A stretch of DNA of 64,000 nt from Agromyces marinus (GCF_021442325.1 NZ_CP087879.1:1116001-1180000), one strand, 5' to 3'; positions 52,065 through 60,437 are shown, counted from the first letter of the stretch. The notes: generated by a model not told the origin, from the letters alone. Numbers and translations: made by a program.

Positions 52065-53440
52065 GCCGCCGAGCGCCCGGGCGGCAGGAGCATCGCGACG
52101 GCTGCGGCGAGACCGAGCACGACGGCGCCCGTCGCCACAGCGGGGACGGCGGCGTCGACGTAGTCGGCGGGAGCGAGCGCCCCGCCTGCCGCGGCGAACA
52201 CGGCGGTGAGCACGGCGATGCCCAGTGCACCGCCGACCTCGCGGATCGTGGAGTTGACGCCGGAGGCCGTCGCGTGGTGCCGCTCGGGCATCCGGGCGAG
52301 CACGGCGGTCGCCATGGGCGCGAACACGAGTCCCATCCCGATCCCGGCGAGCACGAACGCCGGGGCGAGTTCCGGGTAGGGGACCCGCTCGTCGAGGCGT
52401 GCGGCGATCCAGGCCATCGCGGCGGACTGGGCGGTCAGGCCGGCGACCATGAGGGCGCGCGTGCCGACGCGCGGCGCGAGCAGGCCCGCGGCGGGGGCGA
52501 CGAACATGGGTGCGAGGGTCCAGGGCATCGTCATGAGTCCCGCCTCGAGGGCGCTCCTGCCCTGGACGACCTGGAGGAACTGCACGAGGAGGAAGATCGC
52601 GCCGAACATGCCGAAGCTGAAGGCGAACCCGACGGCGTTCGCGACGCTGAAGCTGCGGTCGCGGAACAGCGAGAGGGGCATGACGGGGGCGGGCGCGCGT
52701 GCCTCCCACCTGACGAACCCGGCGATGAGCGCGGAGCCGCCGAGGATCGGCAGGGCCACTTCGGGCGAGGCCCAACCGGCCTCGTTGCCGCGGACGATGC
52801 CGAAGACGAGTCCGAGCACGCCGAGTCCCGCGAGGGCGACGCCGACGGAGTCGATGCGGGTGCGTTCGCCCCTGGAGTCCGCGAGCGCGACGCGTGCGAG
52901 CGCGAGGGCCGCGATGCCCAGCGGCACGTTGATCCAGAAGATCGCCTGCCAGCTCCAGCCCGAGATGACGGCGCCGCCGACGAGCGGGCCGAGCGCGACG
53001 CCGAGGCCGGACACGCCACCCCACACGCCGATGACCTGTGCGCGCCGGTGGGGCGGTGCGGCGCCGGCGACGAGGGCGAGCGAGAGCGGCATGATCGCGG
53101 CGGCGCCGACGCCCTGCACCGCACGCGCGCCGATGACCATCCACGGTTCGGTGCTGAGCGCGGTGAGGGCGCTCGCGAACGTGAACACGGCGATGCCGGC
53201 GAGGAACACGCTGCGCCTGCCGAGCCGGTCGCCGAGCGCGGCCGCGGGCAGGAGGAACGTGGCGAAGGCGAGCGCGAACGAGTTGAGGAACCATTGCAGC
53301 TCCTCGAGGTCGGCGTCGAGCCGGGCGCCCATGACGGGGAGCGCGGTCGTGATGACGAGGTTGTCGAGCGAGGCCATGAACATGGGCAGCGAGGTCGCGA
53401 CGAGCGCGAGCCAGACGGGGGAGCGGCGGGGCCGGTGCAT
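51944..53440 (-). CDS. MFS drug exporter (DHA2/EmrB-QacA type)
   Basis: This 498-residue transporter has about 14 helices and the family signatures LDNLVITTALPVMGARL (near the N-terminus), GDRLGRRSVFLAG and WGGVSGLGVALGPLVGG. The normal protein would end near LLPPGRSAAHD. Instead the frame runs 121 bp into the opposite strand of ribF, giving a Ser/Thr/Arg-rich tail of about 40 residues. The chosen ATG (53440) fits the family; a longer frame from 53515 overlaps the promoter region. It is divergent from a TetR gene with two direct operator-like repeats in between, the usual arrangement of a repressor-controlled efflux pump. Confidence 0.87.
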   Translation of the reverse strand: MHRPRRSPVWLALVATSLPMFMASLDNLVITTALPVMGARLDADLEELQWFLNSFALAFATFLLPAAALGDRLGRRSVFLAGIAVFTFASALTALSTEPWMVIGARAVQGVGAAAIMPLSLALVAGAAPPHRRAQVIGVWGGVSGLGVALGPLVGGAVISGWSWQAIFWINVPLGIAALALARVALADSRGERTRIDSVGVALAGLGVLGLVFGIVRGNEAGWASPEVALPILGGSALIAGFVRWEARAPAPVMPLSLFRDRSFSVANAVGFAFSFGMFGAIFLLVQFLQVVQGRSALEAGLMTMPWTLAPMFVAPAAGLLAPRVGTRALMVAGLTAQSAAMAWIAARLDERVPYPELAPAFVLAGIGMGLVFAPMATAVLARMPERHHATASGVNSTIREVGGALGIAVLTAVFAAAGGALAPADYVDAAVPAVATGAVVLGLAAAVAMLLPPGRSAAHDTSSRTRSTSTAMRATSASTPSKRSMPRMRSTNSTSTT

Positions 53441-53460
53441 CGTTTCGGGACTCCGAGCAA

Positions 53461-53512
53461 GTAGTAATCGAATGATCACTTGACGGTAGTAATCGACTGA
53501 TAACCTGTCAAG
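53461..53512. promoter_or_regulatory. Divergent promoters and paired operator repeats between MFS and TetR genes
   Basis: gtagtaatcgaatgatcac (53461-53479) and gtagtaatcgactgataac (53486-53504) are direct repeats spaced 25 bp, each with an inner ATC...GAT dyad. For the exporter, TTGACA (minus, 53506-53511) and TACCGT (minus, 53483-53488) are 17 bp apart and flank the second repeat. For the TetR gene, TAACCT (53501-53506) is 7 nt before its ATG. Binding would block both. Confidence 0.6.
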
Positions 53513-53513
53513 C

Positions 53514-54167
53514 ATGAACCCGAATCCCGTCCGGCTCTCGGCCGACCAGCGGCGCGAGCAGATCCTCGCGGCCGCGACCCGCGTCTTCGGCGAACTCGGC
53601 TACGCCGGCGCGACGACCGACCGGGTCGCGCGCGCCGCCGGGATCAGCCAGCCCTACGTCGTCCGGCTGTTCGGCACGAAGGAGCAACTGTTCCTGGAGA
53701 CACTGCGGCACACGCTCGCGAGAGTCCTCTCGGTGTTCCGCGAGGCGCTCGCGGCGGAAGACGTGGGAGGCCCTGCGACCGGCCCCGGCCCCGGTCCCGG
53801 CCCCGGCCCCGGCCCCGGCCCGGGCCCCGGGTACGAGACGGAGGCGCGACTCGGCGCGGCCTACCTGGCGCTCGTCGAGGACCGCGGGACCCTGCTCACG
53901 CTCCTGCACGGCTTCCTGATGGGCTCCGACCCGGTGATCGGCCCCGTCGCCCGCGACGGCCTGCTCCAGGTGTTCCGCCTGCTGCGTGACGAGGCGGGCT
54001 TCGCCCCCGAGCAGATCCGCCGCTTCCTCGCCGACGGCGCGCTCATGAACACGCTCCTGGCCTCGGGCATCGGGCTCGCGGTCGAGCGCGATCCGGACGC
54101 GGCGGACCTCATCGCGTGCACGTTCGGCCCCCATGTCGGCGCGGTGCTCGGGCGCGCCTCCGCATGA
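53514..54167 (+). CDS. TetR-family repressor of the adjacent exporter
   Basis: This 217-residue protein has the TetR helix-turn-helix (REQILAAATRVFGELGYAGATTDRVARAAGIS; YVVRLFGTKEQLF). A stretch of eight Gly-Pro dipeptides (53781-53828) interrupts the start of the ligand domain. The C-terminal half has the EDRGTLLTLLHGFLMGSD segment common in regulators of MFS pumps. The ATG lies 7 nt after TAACCT. It probably represses both itself and the divergent exporter through the repeats at 53461-53504. Confidence 0.88.
   Translation: MNPNPVRLSADQRREQILAAATRVFGELGYAGATTDRVARAAGISQPYVVRLFGTKEQLFLETLRHTLARVLSVFREALAAEDVGGPATGPGPGPGPGPGPGPGPGYETEARLGAAYLALVEDRGTLLTLLHGFLMGSDPVIGPVARDGLLQVFRLLRDEAGFAPEQIRRFLADGALMNTLLASGIGLAVERDPDAADLIACTFGPHVGAVLGRASA
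53781..53828 (+). repeat. (Gly-Pro)8-coding hexanucleotide repeat
   Basis: Eight consecutive GGNCCN units encode (GP)8 inside the TetR gene. Such a run is prone to slippage in whole units, which keeps the frame but changes linker length. Confidence 0.8.
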
Positions 54168-54174
54168 CCCCGAC

Positions 54175-54188
54175 TGCTCATGTGAGCA
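54175..54188. promoter_or_regulatory. Candidate operator of the deo operon
   Basis: TGCTCA-TG-TGAGCA is a perfect 6-bp inverted repeat. It lies upstream of a promoter TTGCCG (54205-54210) - 17 bp - TACGCT (54228-54233) in front of the SorC-type regulator, centred near -58 from the expected transcript start. Confidence 0.5.
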
Positions 54189-54204
54189 GAACCGCACGCG
54201 AGTG

Positions 54205-54233
54205 TTGCCGATGCGCGGGTCGCTGCCTACGCT
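54205..54233 (+). promoter_or_regulatory. Candidate promoter of the deo operon
   Basis: TTGCCG (54205-54210) and TACGCT (54228-54233) are 17 bp apart; the ribosome site ggaagga follows before the ATG at 54255. Confidence 0.45.
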
Positions 54234-54254
54234 GGATGCGGGGGAAGGAGGCGA

Positions 54255-55199
54255 ATGGACGAGACCGACGAACTCCTCTCGATCCGAGCTGCCGAGCTCT
54301 ACTACGAGGAGAACAAGACCCAGGACGAGATCGGCCAGGCCCTGCGGCTCACCCGCTGGAAGGTCGGGCGGCTGCTCGCGCAGGCCAAGCAACGCGGCTT
54401 CATCCGCATCGAGATCCTGCATCCGCGCGCCCGGCGGCTGCCCATCGAGCGCCGCCTCCGCGAGGAACGCGGGCTCGACGACGCGATCGTCGTGTCCGCC
54501 GCGGGCGTGGCATCCGCTGAGGAGCTGCAGGCCCGCACCGCCCAGGCCGCGGCCGACTACCTGACCGCCCTGCGGCCCGTGCCGCGCACGCTCGGAGTGA
54601 GCTGGGGCCGAACGCTCTTCGAGATCTCCCAGCACCTGCGCACCGGGTGGGCGACCGGCGCCAACGTCGTCCAGATCAACGGCGGCGTGAGCCTGAACCG
54701 CCGCGCGGGCACGGCGGCCGCCACGGCCGTCGCCATCGCCCAGAAGGGCGGCGGGAGCGCCACGCTCCTGCCCAGCCCCGCCATCCTCGAGCACCTCGCG
54801 ACGAAGGAGGCCATCGAGGCCGACCGCGTCGTCGCCGGGGTCATCGACCTGGCCCGTTCGGCCGACGCCTTCCTGTTCAGCGCCGGACCGGCCGACCACA
54901 CGTCCATCCACATCGAGAGCGGCTACCTCACCGAATCCGACGTCGACCTCCTGGTGCAGAAGGGCGCCGTCGGCGACGTCGTCGGCCGCTACATCGACTC
55001 CGACGGCAACATCGTCGACGCCGCGCTCGACGCGCGCACGGTCGGCCTCACGCTCGACGACCTGCGCGGCACCCGCCTGCGCATCGCCGTGATCGCCGGC
55101 CGCAGCAAGCACCCCGTCGCCGACGCCGTCGTGCGCTCCGGGCTGTGCTCCGTCCTCGTCACCGACGAGGCCACGGCCCTCGACCTCCTCGACGGCTGA
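54255..55199 (+). CDS. deoR: SorC/DeoR-type sugar-binding transcriptional regulator
   Basis: This 314-residue regulator has an N-terminal helix-turn-helix (KTQDEIGQALRLTRWKVGRLLAQAKQ, about 22-45) and a C-terminal sugar-phosphate-binding domain (LGVSWGRTL; QINGGV; AGPADHTSIHIESGYL) of the SorC/CggR/DeoR(Bacillus) class. Members sense phosphorylated sugars. It stands first in an operon with deoC, so deoxyribose 5-phosphate is the likely signal. A perfect inverted repeat at 54175-54188 is a possible binding site. Confidence 0.87.
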   Translation: MDETDELLSIRAAELYYEENKTQDEIGQALRLTRWKVGRLLAQAKQRGFIRIEILHPRARRLPIERRLREERGLDDAIVVSAAGVASAEELQARTAQAAADYLTALRPVPRTLGVSWGRTLFEISQHLRTGWATGANVVQINGGVSLNRRAGTAAATAVAIAQKGGGSATLLPSPAILEHLATKEAIEADRVVAGVIDLARSADAFLFSAGPADHTSIHIESGYLTESDVDLLVQKGAVGDVVGRYIDSDGNIVDAALDARTVGLTLDDLRGTRLRIAVIAGRSKHPVADAVVRSGLCSVLVTDEATALDLLDG

Positions 55200-55224
55200 A
55201 TCCAAGAAAGACAGGTCACCACTG

Positions 55225-56232
55225 ATGTCCGGCACCTCACTCGTCACCGCGCGCGAGCGCGCTGTGGCCGTCCTCGGCGGCCAGCCCGACGACGCGACGC
55301 TCCGCAGGTACCTGCACGGCATCGCGGGCGTCGACGCCGTCGGCCTCGAACAGCGCGCGGCGGGCCTCGCCACGCGCTCGATCAAGACCTCGTCCAAGAC
55401 CTGGGCGCTCGATCGCATCATCTCGCTCATCGACCTCACCACGCTCGAGGGCGCCGACACCCCGGGCAAGGTGCGCTCGCTCGTCGCGAAGGCCATGACC
55501 CCCGACCCGACGGATGCCACGACCCCGCGCGTCGCGGCCGTCTGCGTCTACGGTGACATGGTCCCGTTCGCGGTCGACGCGCTCGGCTCCGCGCACGGCG
55601 ACCCCGACGACGGGCTCGTCTCGGTCGCGGCCGTCGCGACCGCGTTCCCGTCGGGCCGGTCCTCGCTCGAGATCAAGCTCGCCGACACCGCCGAGGCCGT
55701 CGCGGCCGGCGCCGACGAGATCGACATGGTCATCGACCGTGGAGCGTTCCTCGCGGGCCGCTACGGGCAGGTGTTCGACCAGATCGCCGCGGTCAAGGAG
55801 GCCTGCCGTCGCCCCGACGGCACGAGCGCGTCGCTCAAGGTCATCCTCGAGACCGGCGAGCTCGTCACCTACGACAACGTCCGTCGCGCCTCGTGGCTGT
55901 CCATCCTCGCGGGCGGCGACTTCATCAAGACCTCGACCGGCAAGGTCCAGCCCGCAGCGACCCTGCCCGTGACGCTGCTCATGCTCGAGGTCGTGCGCGA
56001 CTGGCACCTGCTGACGGGCCAGCGCATCGGCGTGAAGCCCGCGGGCGGCATCCGCGCCTCGAAGGACGCGATCAGGTACCTCGTGACCGTCGCCGAGACC
56101 GTCGGCGAGGAGTGGCTCGTGCCCCACCTCTTCCGGTTCGGGGCGTCCAGCCTGCTGAACGACGTGCTCCTGCAGCGCCGGAAGATGGCCAGCGGCCACT
56201 ACTCCGGACCCGACTACGTGACGATCGACTGA
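55225..56232 (+). CDS. deoC: Deoxyribose-phosphate aldolase
   Basis: This 335-residue class I aldolase cleaves 2-deoxyribose 5-phosphate to glyceraldehyde 3-phosphate and acetaldehyde. The Schiff-base lysine is K235 in DFIKTSTGK, and the second site lysine is in GVKPAGGIR. It also has IDLTTLEG and EIDMVIDRGAFL. It is longer than the usual bacterial enzyme (about 220-260) and matches the eukaryote-like DERA length. The ATG follows aagaaag. It lies between the regulator and the aldehyde dehydrogenase pair. Confidence 0.94.
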   Translation: MSGTSLVTARERAVAVLGGQPDDATLRRYLHGIAGVDAVGLEQRAAGLATRSIKTSSKTWALDRIISLIDLTTLEGADTPGKVRSLVAKAMTPDPTDATTPRVAAVCVYGDMVPFAVDALGSAHGDPDDGLVSVAAVATAFPSGRSSLEIKLADTAEAVAAGADEIDMVIDRGAFLAGRYGQVFDQIAAVKEACRRPDGTSASLKVILETGELVTYDNVRRASWLSILAGGDFIKTSTGKVQPAATLPVTLLMLEVVRDWHLLTGQRIGVKPAGGIRASKDAIRYLVTVAETVGEEWLVPHLFRFGASSLLNDVLLQRRKMASGHYSGPDYVTID

Positions 56233-56249
56233 GACGAGAGCACCGCATC

Positions 56250-57830
56250 ATGAGCTTCCTCGAATACGCACCCGCCCCCGAGTCGCGGGCGATCCTCTCC
56301 CTCCGCGACCAGTACGGCCTCTTCATCGACGGCGAGTTCGTCGACGGACGGGGCACGCCCTTCCAGACCATCTCGCCCGCGAGCGAGGAGCGCATCGCGA
56401 TGATCGCGAACGCGAACGGCGCCGACGTCGACGACGCCGTCGCCGCGGCCCGGCGCGCCCACGACCGCGTCTGGTCGAAGATGTCGGGCCGCGACCGGGG
56501 CAAGTACCTGTTCCGCATCGCCCGGCTCGTGCAGGAACGCGCGCGCGAACTCGCCGTCGCCGAGTCGCTCGACAACGGCAAGCCCATCAAGGAGTCCCGC
56601 GACGTCGACGTGCCGCTCGTGGCCGCCTGGTTCTTCTACTACGCGGGCTGGGCCGACAAGCTCGACCACGCGGGCCTCGGTGCGAACCCGCGGGCGTTGG
56701 GCGTCGCCGCGCAGGTGATCCCGTGGAACTTCCCGCTGCTCATGCTCGCGTGGAAGATCGCGCCGGCGCTCGCGGCGGGCAACACGGTCGTCCTCAAGCC
56801 CGCCGAGACCACGCCGCTGACCGCGCTGATCTTCGCCGAGATCGTGCAGCAGGCCGACCTGCCGCCCGGCGTCGTGAACATCGTGACCGGCGCGGGCGAC
56901 ACGGGCGCCGCGCTCGTCGCCCACGAGGGCGTCGACAAGGTGGCCTTCACCGGGTCGACGGCCGTCGGCCGCGCGATCGCGAAGCAGGTCGCGGGCACCG
57001 ACAAGAAGGTCACGCTCGAGCTCGGCGGCAAGGCCGCGAACATCGTGTTCGACGACGCGCCCATCGACCAGGCCATCGAGGGCATCGTCAACGGCATCTT
57101 CTTCAACCAGGGGCACGTGTGCTGCGCGGGCAGCCGACTGCTCGTGCAGGAGTCGATCCACGACGAGGTCGTCGAGCGGCTCAAGAACCGGCTGTCGACG
57201 CTTCGCCTCGGCGACCCGCTCGACAAGAACACCGACATCGGGGCGATCAACTCGCGCGAGCAGCTCGAGCGCATCCGCGCGCTCTCCGACGCGGGCGTCG
57301 ACGAGGGGGCCGATCGGTGGAGCGCTCCGTGCGAGATCCCCGAGAACGGGTTCTGGTACGCGCCGACGATCTTCACCAACGTGCAGACCTCGAACCGCAT
57401 CGCGCGCGAGGAGATCTTCGGGCCGGTGCTCTCGGTGCTGACCTTCCGCACGCCGCAGGAGGCGATCGCGAAGGCGAACAACACGCCCTACGGCCTCTCG
57501 GCAGGCATCTGGACCGACAAGGGCAGCCGCATCCTCGCGGTCGCCGACCAGCTGCGCGCGGGCGTCATCTGGGCGAACACGTTCAACCGGTTCGACCCCT
57601 CGAGCCCGTTCGGCGGGTACAAGGAGTCCGGCTACGGTCGCGAGGGCGGCAGGCACGGGCTCGGGGCGTACCTCGCTCCGGCATCCGTCACCTCGAGTCG
57701 TCGCGGCACGCCCCGCGCCGTGGCGGCCGCGGCCGAGGCATCCGACACGAAGCCCGCGGCGCGTCGCCGCACCGCGCGAAGCGCGAAGTCCACGAAGACC
57801 ACCAAGACCACGAAGGGAGCCGCGAAGTGA
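56250..57830 (+). CDS. Aldehyde dehydrogenase, catalytic half of an ALDH16-like pair
   Basis: This 526-residue aldehyde dehydrogenase has the NAD-binding QVIPWNFPLLMLAWKIAPALAAGNTVVLKPAE, the catalytic Glu in LELGGKAANIVF and Cys (C291, in GHVCCAG). PLTALIFAEIV and the C-terminal SSPFGGYKESGYGREGG are also present. It ends in a Lys/Thr/Ala-rich tail (about 480-526) that looks like a flexible linker. In the deo operon it probably oxidises the acetaldehyde released by DeoC. The next gene begins in its stop codon and resembles the second, truncated half of ALDH16 proteins. Confidence 0.88.
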   Translation: MSFLEYAPAPESRAILSLRDQYGLFIDGEFVDGRGTPFQTISPASEERIAMIANANGADVDDAVAAARRAHDRVWSKMSGRDRGKYLFRIARLVQERARELAVAESLDNGKPIKESRDVDVPLVAAWFFYYAGWADKLDHAGLGANPRALGVAAQVIPWNFPLLMLAWKIAPALAAGNTVVLKPAETTPLTALIFAEIVQQADLPPGVVNIVTGAGDTGAALVAHEGVDKVAFTGSTAVGRAIAKQVAGTDKKVTLELGGKAANIVFDDAPIDQAIEGIVNGIFFNQGHVCCAGSRLLVQESIHDEVVERLKNRLSTLRLGDPLDKNTDIGAINSREQLERIRALSDAGVDEGADRWSAPCEIPENGFWYAPTIFTNVQTSNRIAREEIFGPVLSVLTFRTPQEAIAKANNTPYGLSAGIWTDKGSRILAVADQLRAGVIWANTFNRFDPSSPFGGYKESGYGREGGRHGLGAYLAPASVTSSRRGTPRAVAAAAEASDTKPAARRRTARSAKSTKTTKTTKGAAK

Positions 57831-58687
57831 GCCGCCTCGCCGTACCCAAGACGTACAAGCTGTTCATCGGCGGCGCGTTCCCGCGCAGCGAGTCCGGTCG
57901 CACCTACGAGGTGACCCGGGCCGACGGGGCGTTCCTCGCCAACGCCGCGAAGGCGTCGCGCAAGGACGCGCGCGACGCGGTCGTCGCCGCTCGCGGCGGC
58001 GTCGCCGGGTGGGCCGGAGCGACCGCGTACAACCGCGGCCAGGTGCTCTACCGCATCGCCGAGCTGCTCGAGGGGCGGCGGGCGCAGTTCGTCGCCGAGA
58101 TCGAGGATGCCGAGGGCGTCACGCGCGCCGAGGCCGGCGCCCAGGTCGACGAGGCGATCGACCGCTGGGTCTGGTACGCGGGCTGGGCCGACAAGTTCGC
58201 GCAGGTCGCGGGAGGCGCCAACCCGGTCGCGGGCCCGTACTTCAACATCTCGGTGCCCGAGCCGACCGGGGTGGTCGCGGTCATCGCTCCGCAGGACTCC
58301 TCGCTCGTCGGACTCGTCTCGGCGATCGCGCCGGCGCTCGTCGCCGGCAACTCGGTGGTCGTGGTCGCGAGTGAGCGGTTCCCGCTCTCGGCGATCAGCC
58401 TGGCCGAGGTCCTCGCGACGAGCGACGTGCCCAAGGGCGTCGTCAACGTCCTCACCGGATCGCCAGCCGAGATCGCACCGTGGCTCGCGAGCCACGCCGA
58501 CGTCAACGCGATCGACCTGGTGGGCGCCGGCGACCTCGACTGGATCGACCTCGAGATCGCGGCCGCCGAGACCCTCAAGCGCGTGCTCCGGCCCGAGCAG
58601 GGCGCGGATGCCGCGGCTCCGGCGCTCGACCGGATCTCGGCGTTCACCGAGACCAAGACGGTCTGGCACACGAAGAGCCTGCGGTAG
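57827..58687 (+). CDS. Truncated aldehyde dehydrogenase-like protein without catalytic domain
   Basis: This 286-residue protein begins like an aldehyde dehydrogenase (YKLFIGGAFPRSESGRTYEV) and keeps the Rossmann part (VVAVIAPQDSSLVGLVSAIAPALVAGNSVVVVAS; DVPKGVVNVLTG). It stops after AFTETKTVWHTKSLR and has neither catalytic Cys nor Glu. The GTG start overlaps the preceding stop (GTGA). ALDH16 proteins carry exactly such a second, inactive, shortened domain on one chain of about 780-800 residues; 526 plus 286 gives 812. I infer that the two genes encode a split ALDH16, with this subunit structural. Confidence 0.82.
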   Translation: MSRLAVPKTYKLFIGGAFPRSESGRTYEVTRADGAFLANAAKASRKDARDAVVAARGGVAGWAGATAYNRGQVLYRIAELLEGRRAQFVAEIEDAEGVTRAEAGAQVDEAIDRWVWYAGWADKFAQVAGGANPVAGPYFNISVPEPTGVVAVIAPQDSSLVGLVSAIAPALVAGNSVVVVASERFPLSAISLAEVLATSDVPKGVVNVLTGSPAEIAPWLASHADVNAIDLVGAGDLDWIDLEIAAAETLKRVLRPEQGADAAAPALDRISAFTETKTVWHTKSLR

Positions 58688-58695
58688 GAGGCGGC

Positions 58696-58935
58696 GTGTC
58701 CGGGCGCAGGGGAGCCTCCGACGAGCGCGGACGCCTCGTCTCCGATCCGTTCGGCTACCGGGTGACCGGGGGCGGCGCGGTCATCGTGCTGCGCGGGGGC
58801 CGCGCCGTGATGACGGTCGGCGGCAGGGATGCCGCCAAGCTCGCCGCGGCGTTGGAGCGCGCCGACGATGACGGCGCGCAGCACCTGCTCGCGCGGGCGA
58901 GCGGACACTACCGCCAGGGCAACGAGCGCGGCTGA
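58696..58935 (+). CDS. Small conserved hypothetical protein
   Basis: This 79-residue protein is read from a GTG 6 nt after aggagg (58686-58691), 8 bp past the ALDH-like gene. It has a basic N-terminus, a beta-rich middle (YRVTGGGAVIVLRGGRAVMTVGG) and a helix (RDAAKLAAALERADDDGAQHLLARASGHYR). No known family is recognised. The strong ribosome site and tight spacing make it real. It could be the last gene of the deo operon or co-transcribed with the next gene (2 bp away). Confidence 0.7.
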   Translation: MSGRRGASDERGRLVSDPFGYRVTGGGAVIVLRGGRAVMTVGGRDAAKLAAALERADDDGAQHLLARASGHYRQGNERG

Positions 58936-58937
58936 GC

Positions 58938-60437
58938 ATGCGAGTTCTCGTGACCGGGGCGACCGGGTACATCGGGGGGCGGCTCGTGCCGCGGCTCGTC
59001 GAGGCGGGGCACGAGGTGCGCGCGATCGTGCGCCGGCCGGAGCGCCTGCGGACGGTTCCGTGGGCGCGCGACGTCGAGGTCGTCGGGGGCGACCTGACGG
59101 ATGCCGCGGCAGTGGACGCGGCCATGCGCGGGATCGACACGGTGTACTACCTGGTGCACTCCATGGGCGGGCGCGGGGACTTCGAGGACGTCGAGCTCGA
59201 GATCGCGGGCAACGTCGCCGAGAGCGCGCGGCGCAGCGGCGTGGGGCGCATCGTGTACCTCGGCGGCCTGCATCCGGGCGAGGGCGAGTTGTCCAGGCAC
59301 CTGCGGTCGCGGGTGCGGGTCGGCGAGGTGCTCATGTCGTCGGGGGTTCCGACGATCGTGCTGCAGGCGGGGGTGATCATCGGGTCGGGGTCGACCTCGT
59401 TCGAGATGATCCGGCACCTGACCGAGGTGCTGCCGTACATGCCCGCGCCGCGATGGGTGCGCAACTTCATCCAGCCGATCGCCGTCCGGGACGTGCTGCA
59501 CTACCTGGTCGCGGCCGCGCGGGTGCCCGAGCGCGTGAACCGCACGTTCGACATCGGCGGGCCGGACGTGCTGCGCTACGGGCAGCTCATGAACGGCTAC
59601 GCGGTCGAGGCGGGCCTTCGGCAGCGTCCGATCGCCGCGCTCCCCGTGCTCACGCCGTGGCTCGCCGGGCAGTGGGTCAACCTCGTCACCCCGATCCCGC
59701 GGCGGCTCGCGGTGCCGATCATCGAGTCGCTGCAGTTCGACTGCGTCGCGCGCGACCACGACATCGACCGGGTGATCCCGCCGCCTGCGGGCGGCCTCAC
59801 GCCGTACCGCCGTGCCGTGCGGCTCGCGCTGGAGCGCGAACGGGCGGGCGAGGTCGAGACCAGTTGGCAGAACACCGAGGTCGTCGGGGCTCCCAGCGAT
59901 CCGCTTCCGAGCGACCCGGAGTGGGCCGGGTACCGCGTGTACACGGATGTGCGCGAGCGCGAGTGCTCGGCGCCCGCCGCGTCGCTCTGGAGCGTGATCG
60001 AGGGCGTCGGCGGCACCAACGGCTGGTACTCGTTCCCCCTCGCCTGGGCGATCCGCGGGTGGATCGACAAGCTGGCGGGCGGCGTCGGCCTGCGGCGGGG
60101 CAGGCGCGACCCGGCGCGGCTGCGGGCCGGGGACGCGGTGGACTTCTGGCGGGTCGAGCGGGTCGCGCCGCCCGGGGATCGGCCGGGCTTCCTCCGGCTG
60201 CGGGCCGAGATGCGCGTTCCAGGGCGTGCCTGGCTCGAGATGTCCGCCGAACCGGCGGGGCAGGGCTCGCGCTACCGGCAGCGGGCGGTCTTCTTCCCGC
60301 GCGGGCTCGCCGGCCGGCTGTACTGGTGGGCGGTGTTCCCCTTCCACGGGATCGTCTTCGCCGGGATGGCCAACCGGATCACGTCGGAGGCCGAGGCGGG
60401 CCCGTCCTCGACGGGCGCGGAAGTAACGAATCGGTAA
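58938..60437 (+). CDS. NAD(P)-binding SDR protein with C-terminal DUF2867 domain
   Basis: This 499-residue protein joins an atypical short-chain dehydrogenase (GATGYIGGRLV at the N-terminus; YYLVHSMGG; VYLGGLHP; LQAGVIIGSGSTSFEM) with a DUF2867 domain from about residue 330 (ECSAPAASLWSVIEGVGGTNGWYSF ... MANRITSEAE). This fusion is widespread in actinobacteria, often called NAD-dependent epimerase or YbjT-like, with unknown function. A 2-bp gap separates it from the 79-residue gene. Confidence 0.85.
   Translation: MRVLVTGATGYIGGRLVPRLVEAGHEVRAIVRRPERLRTVPWARDVEVVGGDLTDAAAVDAAMRGIDTVYYLVHSMGGRGDFEDVELEIAGNVAESARRSGVGRIVYLGGLHPGEGELSRHLRSRVRVGEVLMSSGVPTIVLQAGVIIGSGSTSFEMIRHLTEVLPYMPAPRWVRNFIQPIAVRDVLHYLVAAARVPERVNRTFDIGGPDVLRYGQLMNGYAVEAGLRQRPIAALPVLTPWLAGQWVNLVTPIPRRLAVPIIESLQFDCVARDHDIDRVIPPPAGGLTPYRRAVRLALERERAGEVETSWQNTEVVGAPSDPLPSDPEWAGYRVYTDVRERECSAPAASLWSVIEGVGGTNGWYSFPLAWAIRGWIDKLAGGVGLRRGRRDPARLRAGDAVDFWRVERVAPPGDRPGFLRLRAEMRVPGRAWLEMSAEPAGQGSRYRQRAVFFPRGLAGRLYWWAVFPFHGIVFAGMANRITSEAEAGPSSTGAEVTNR

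Noticed and set aside
57827-58687. Pseudogene call for the short ALDH-like gene
   Set aside because: It has an intact frame, coupled start and normal codon use, and its length matches the second domain of ALDH16, so it is more likely a functional non-catalytic subunit.
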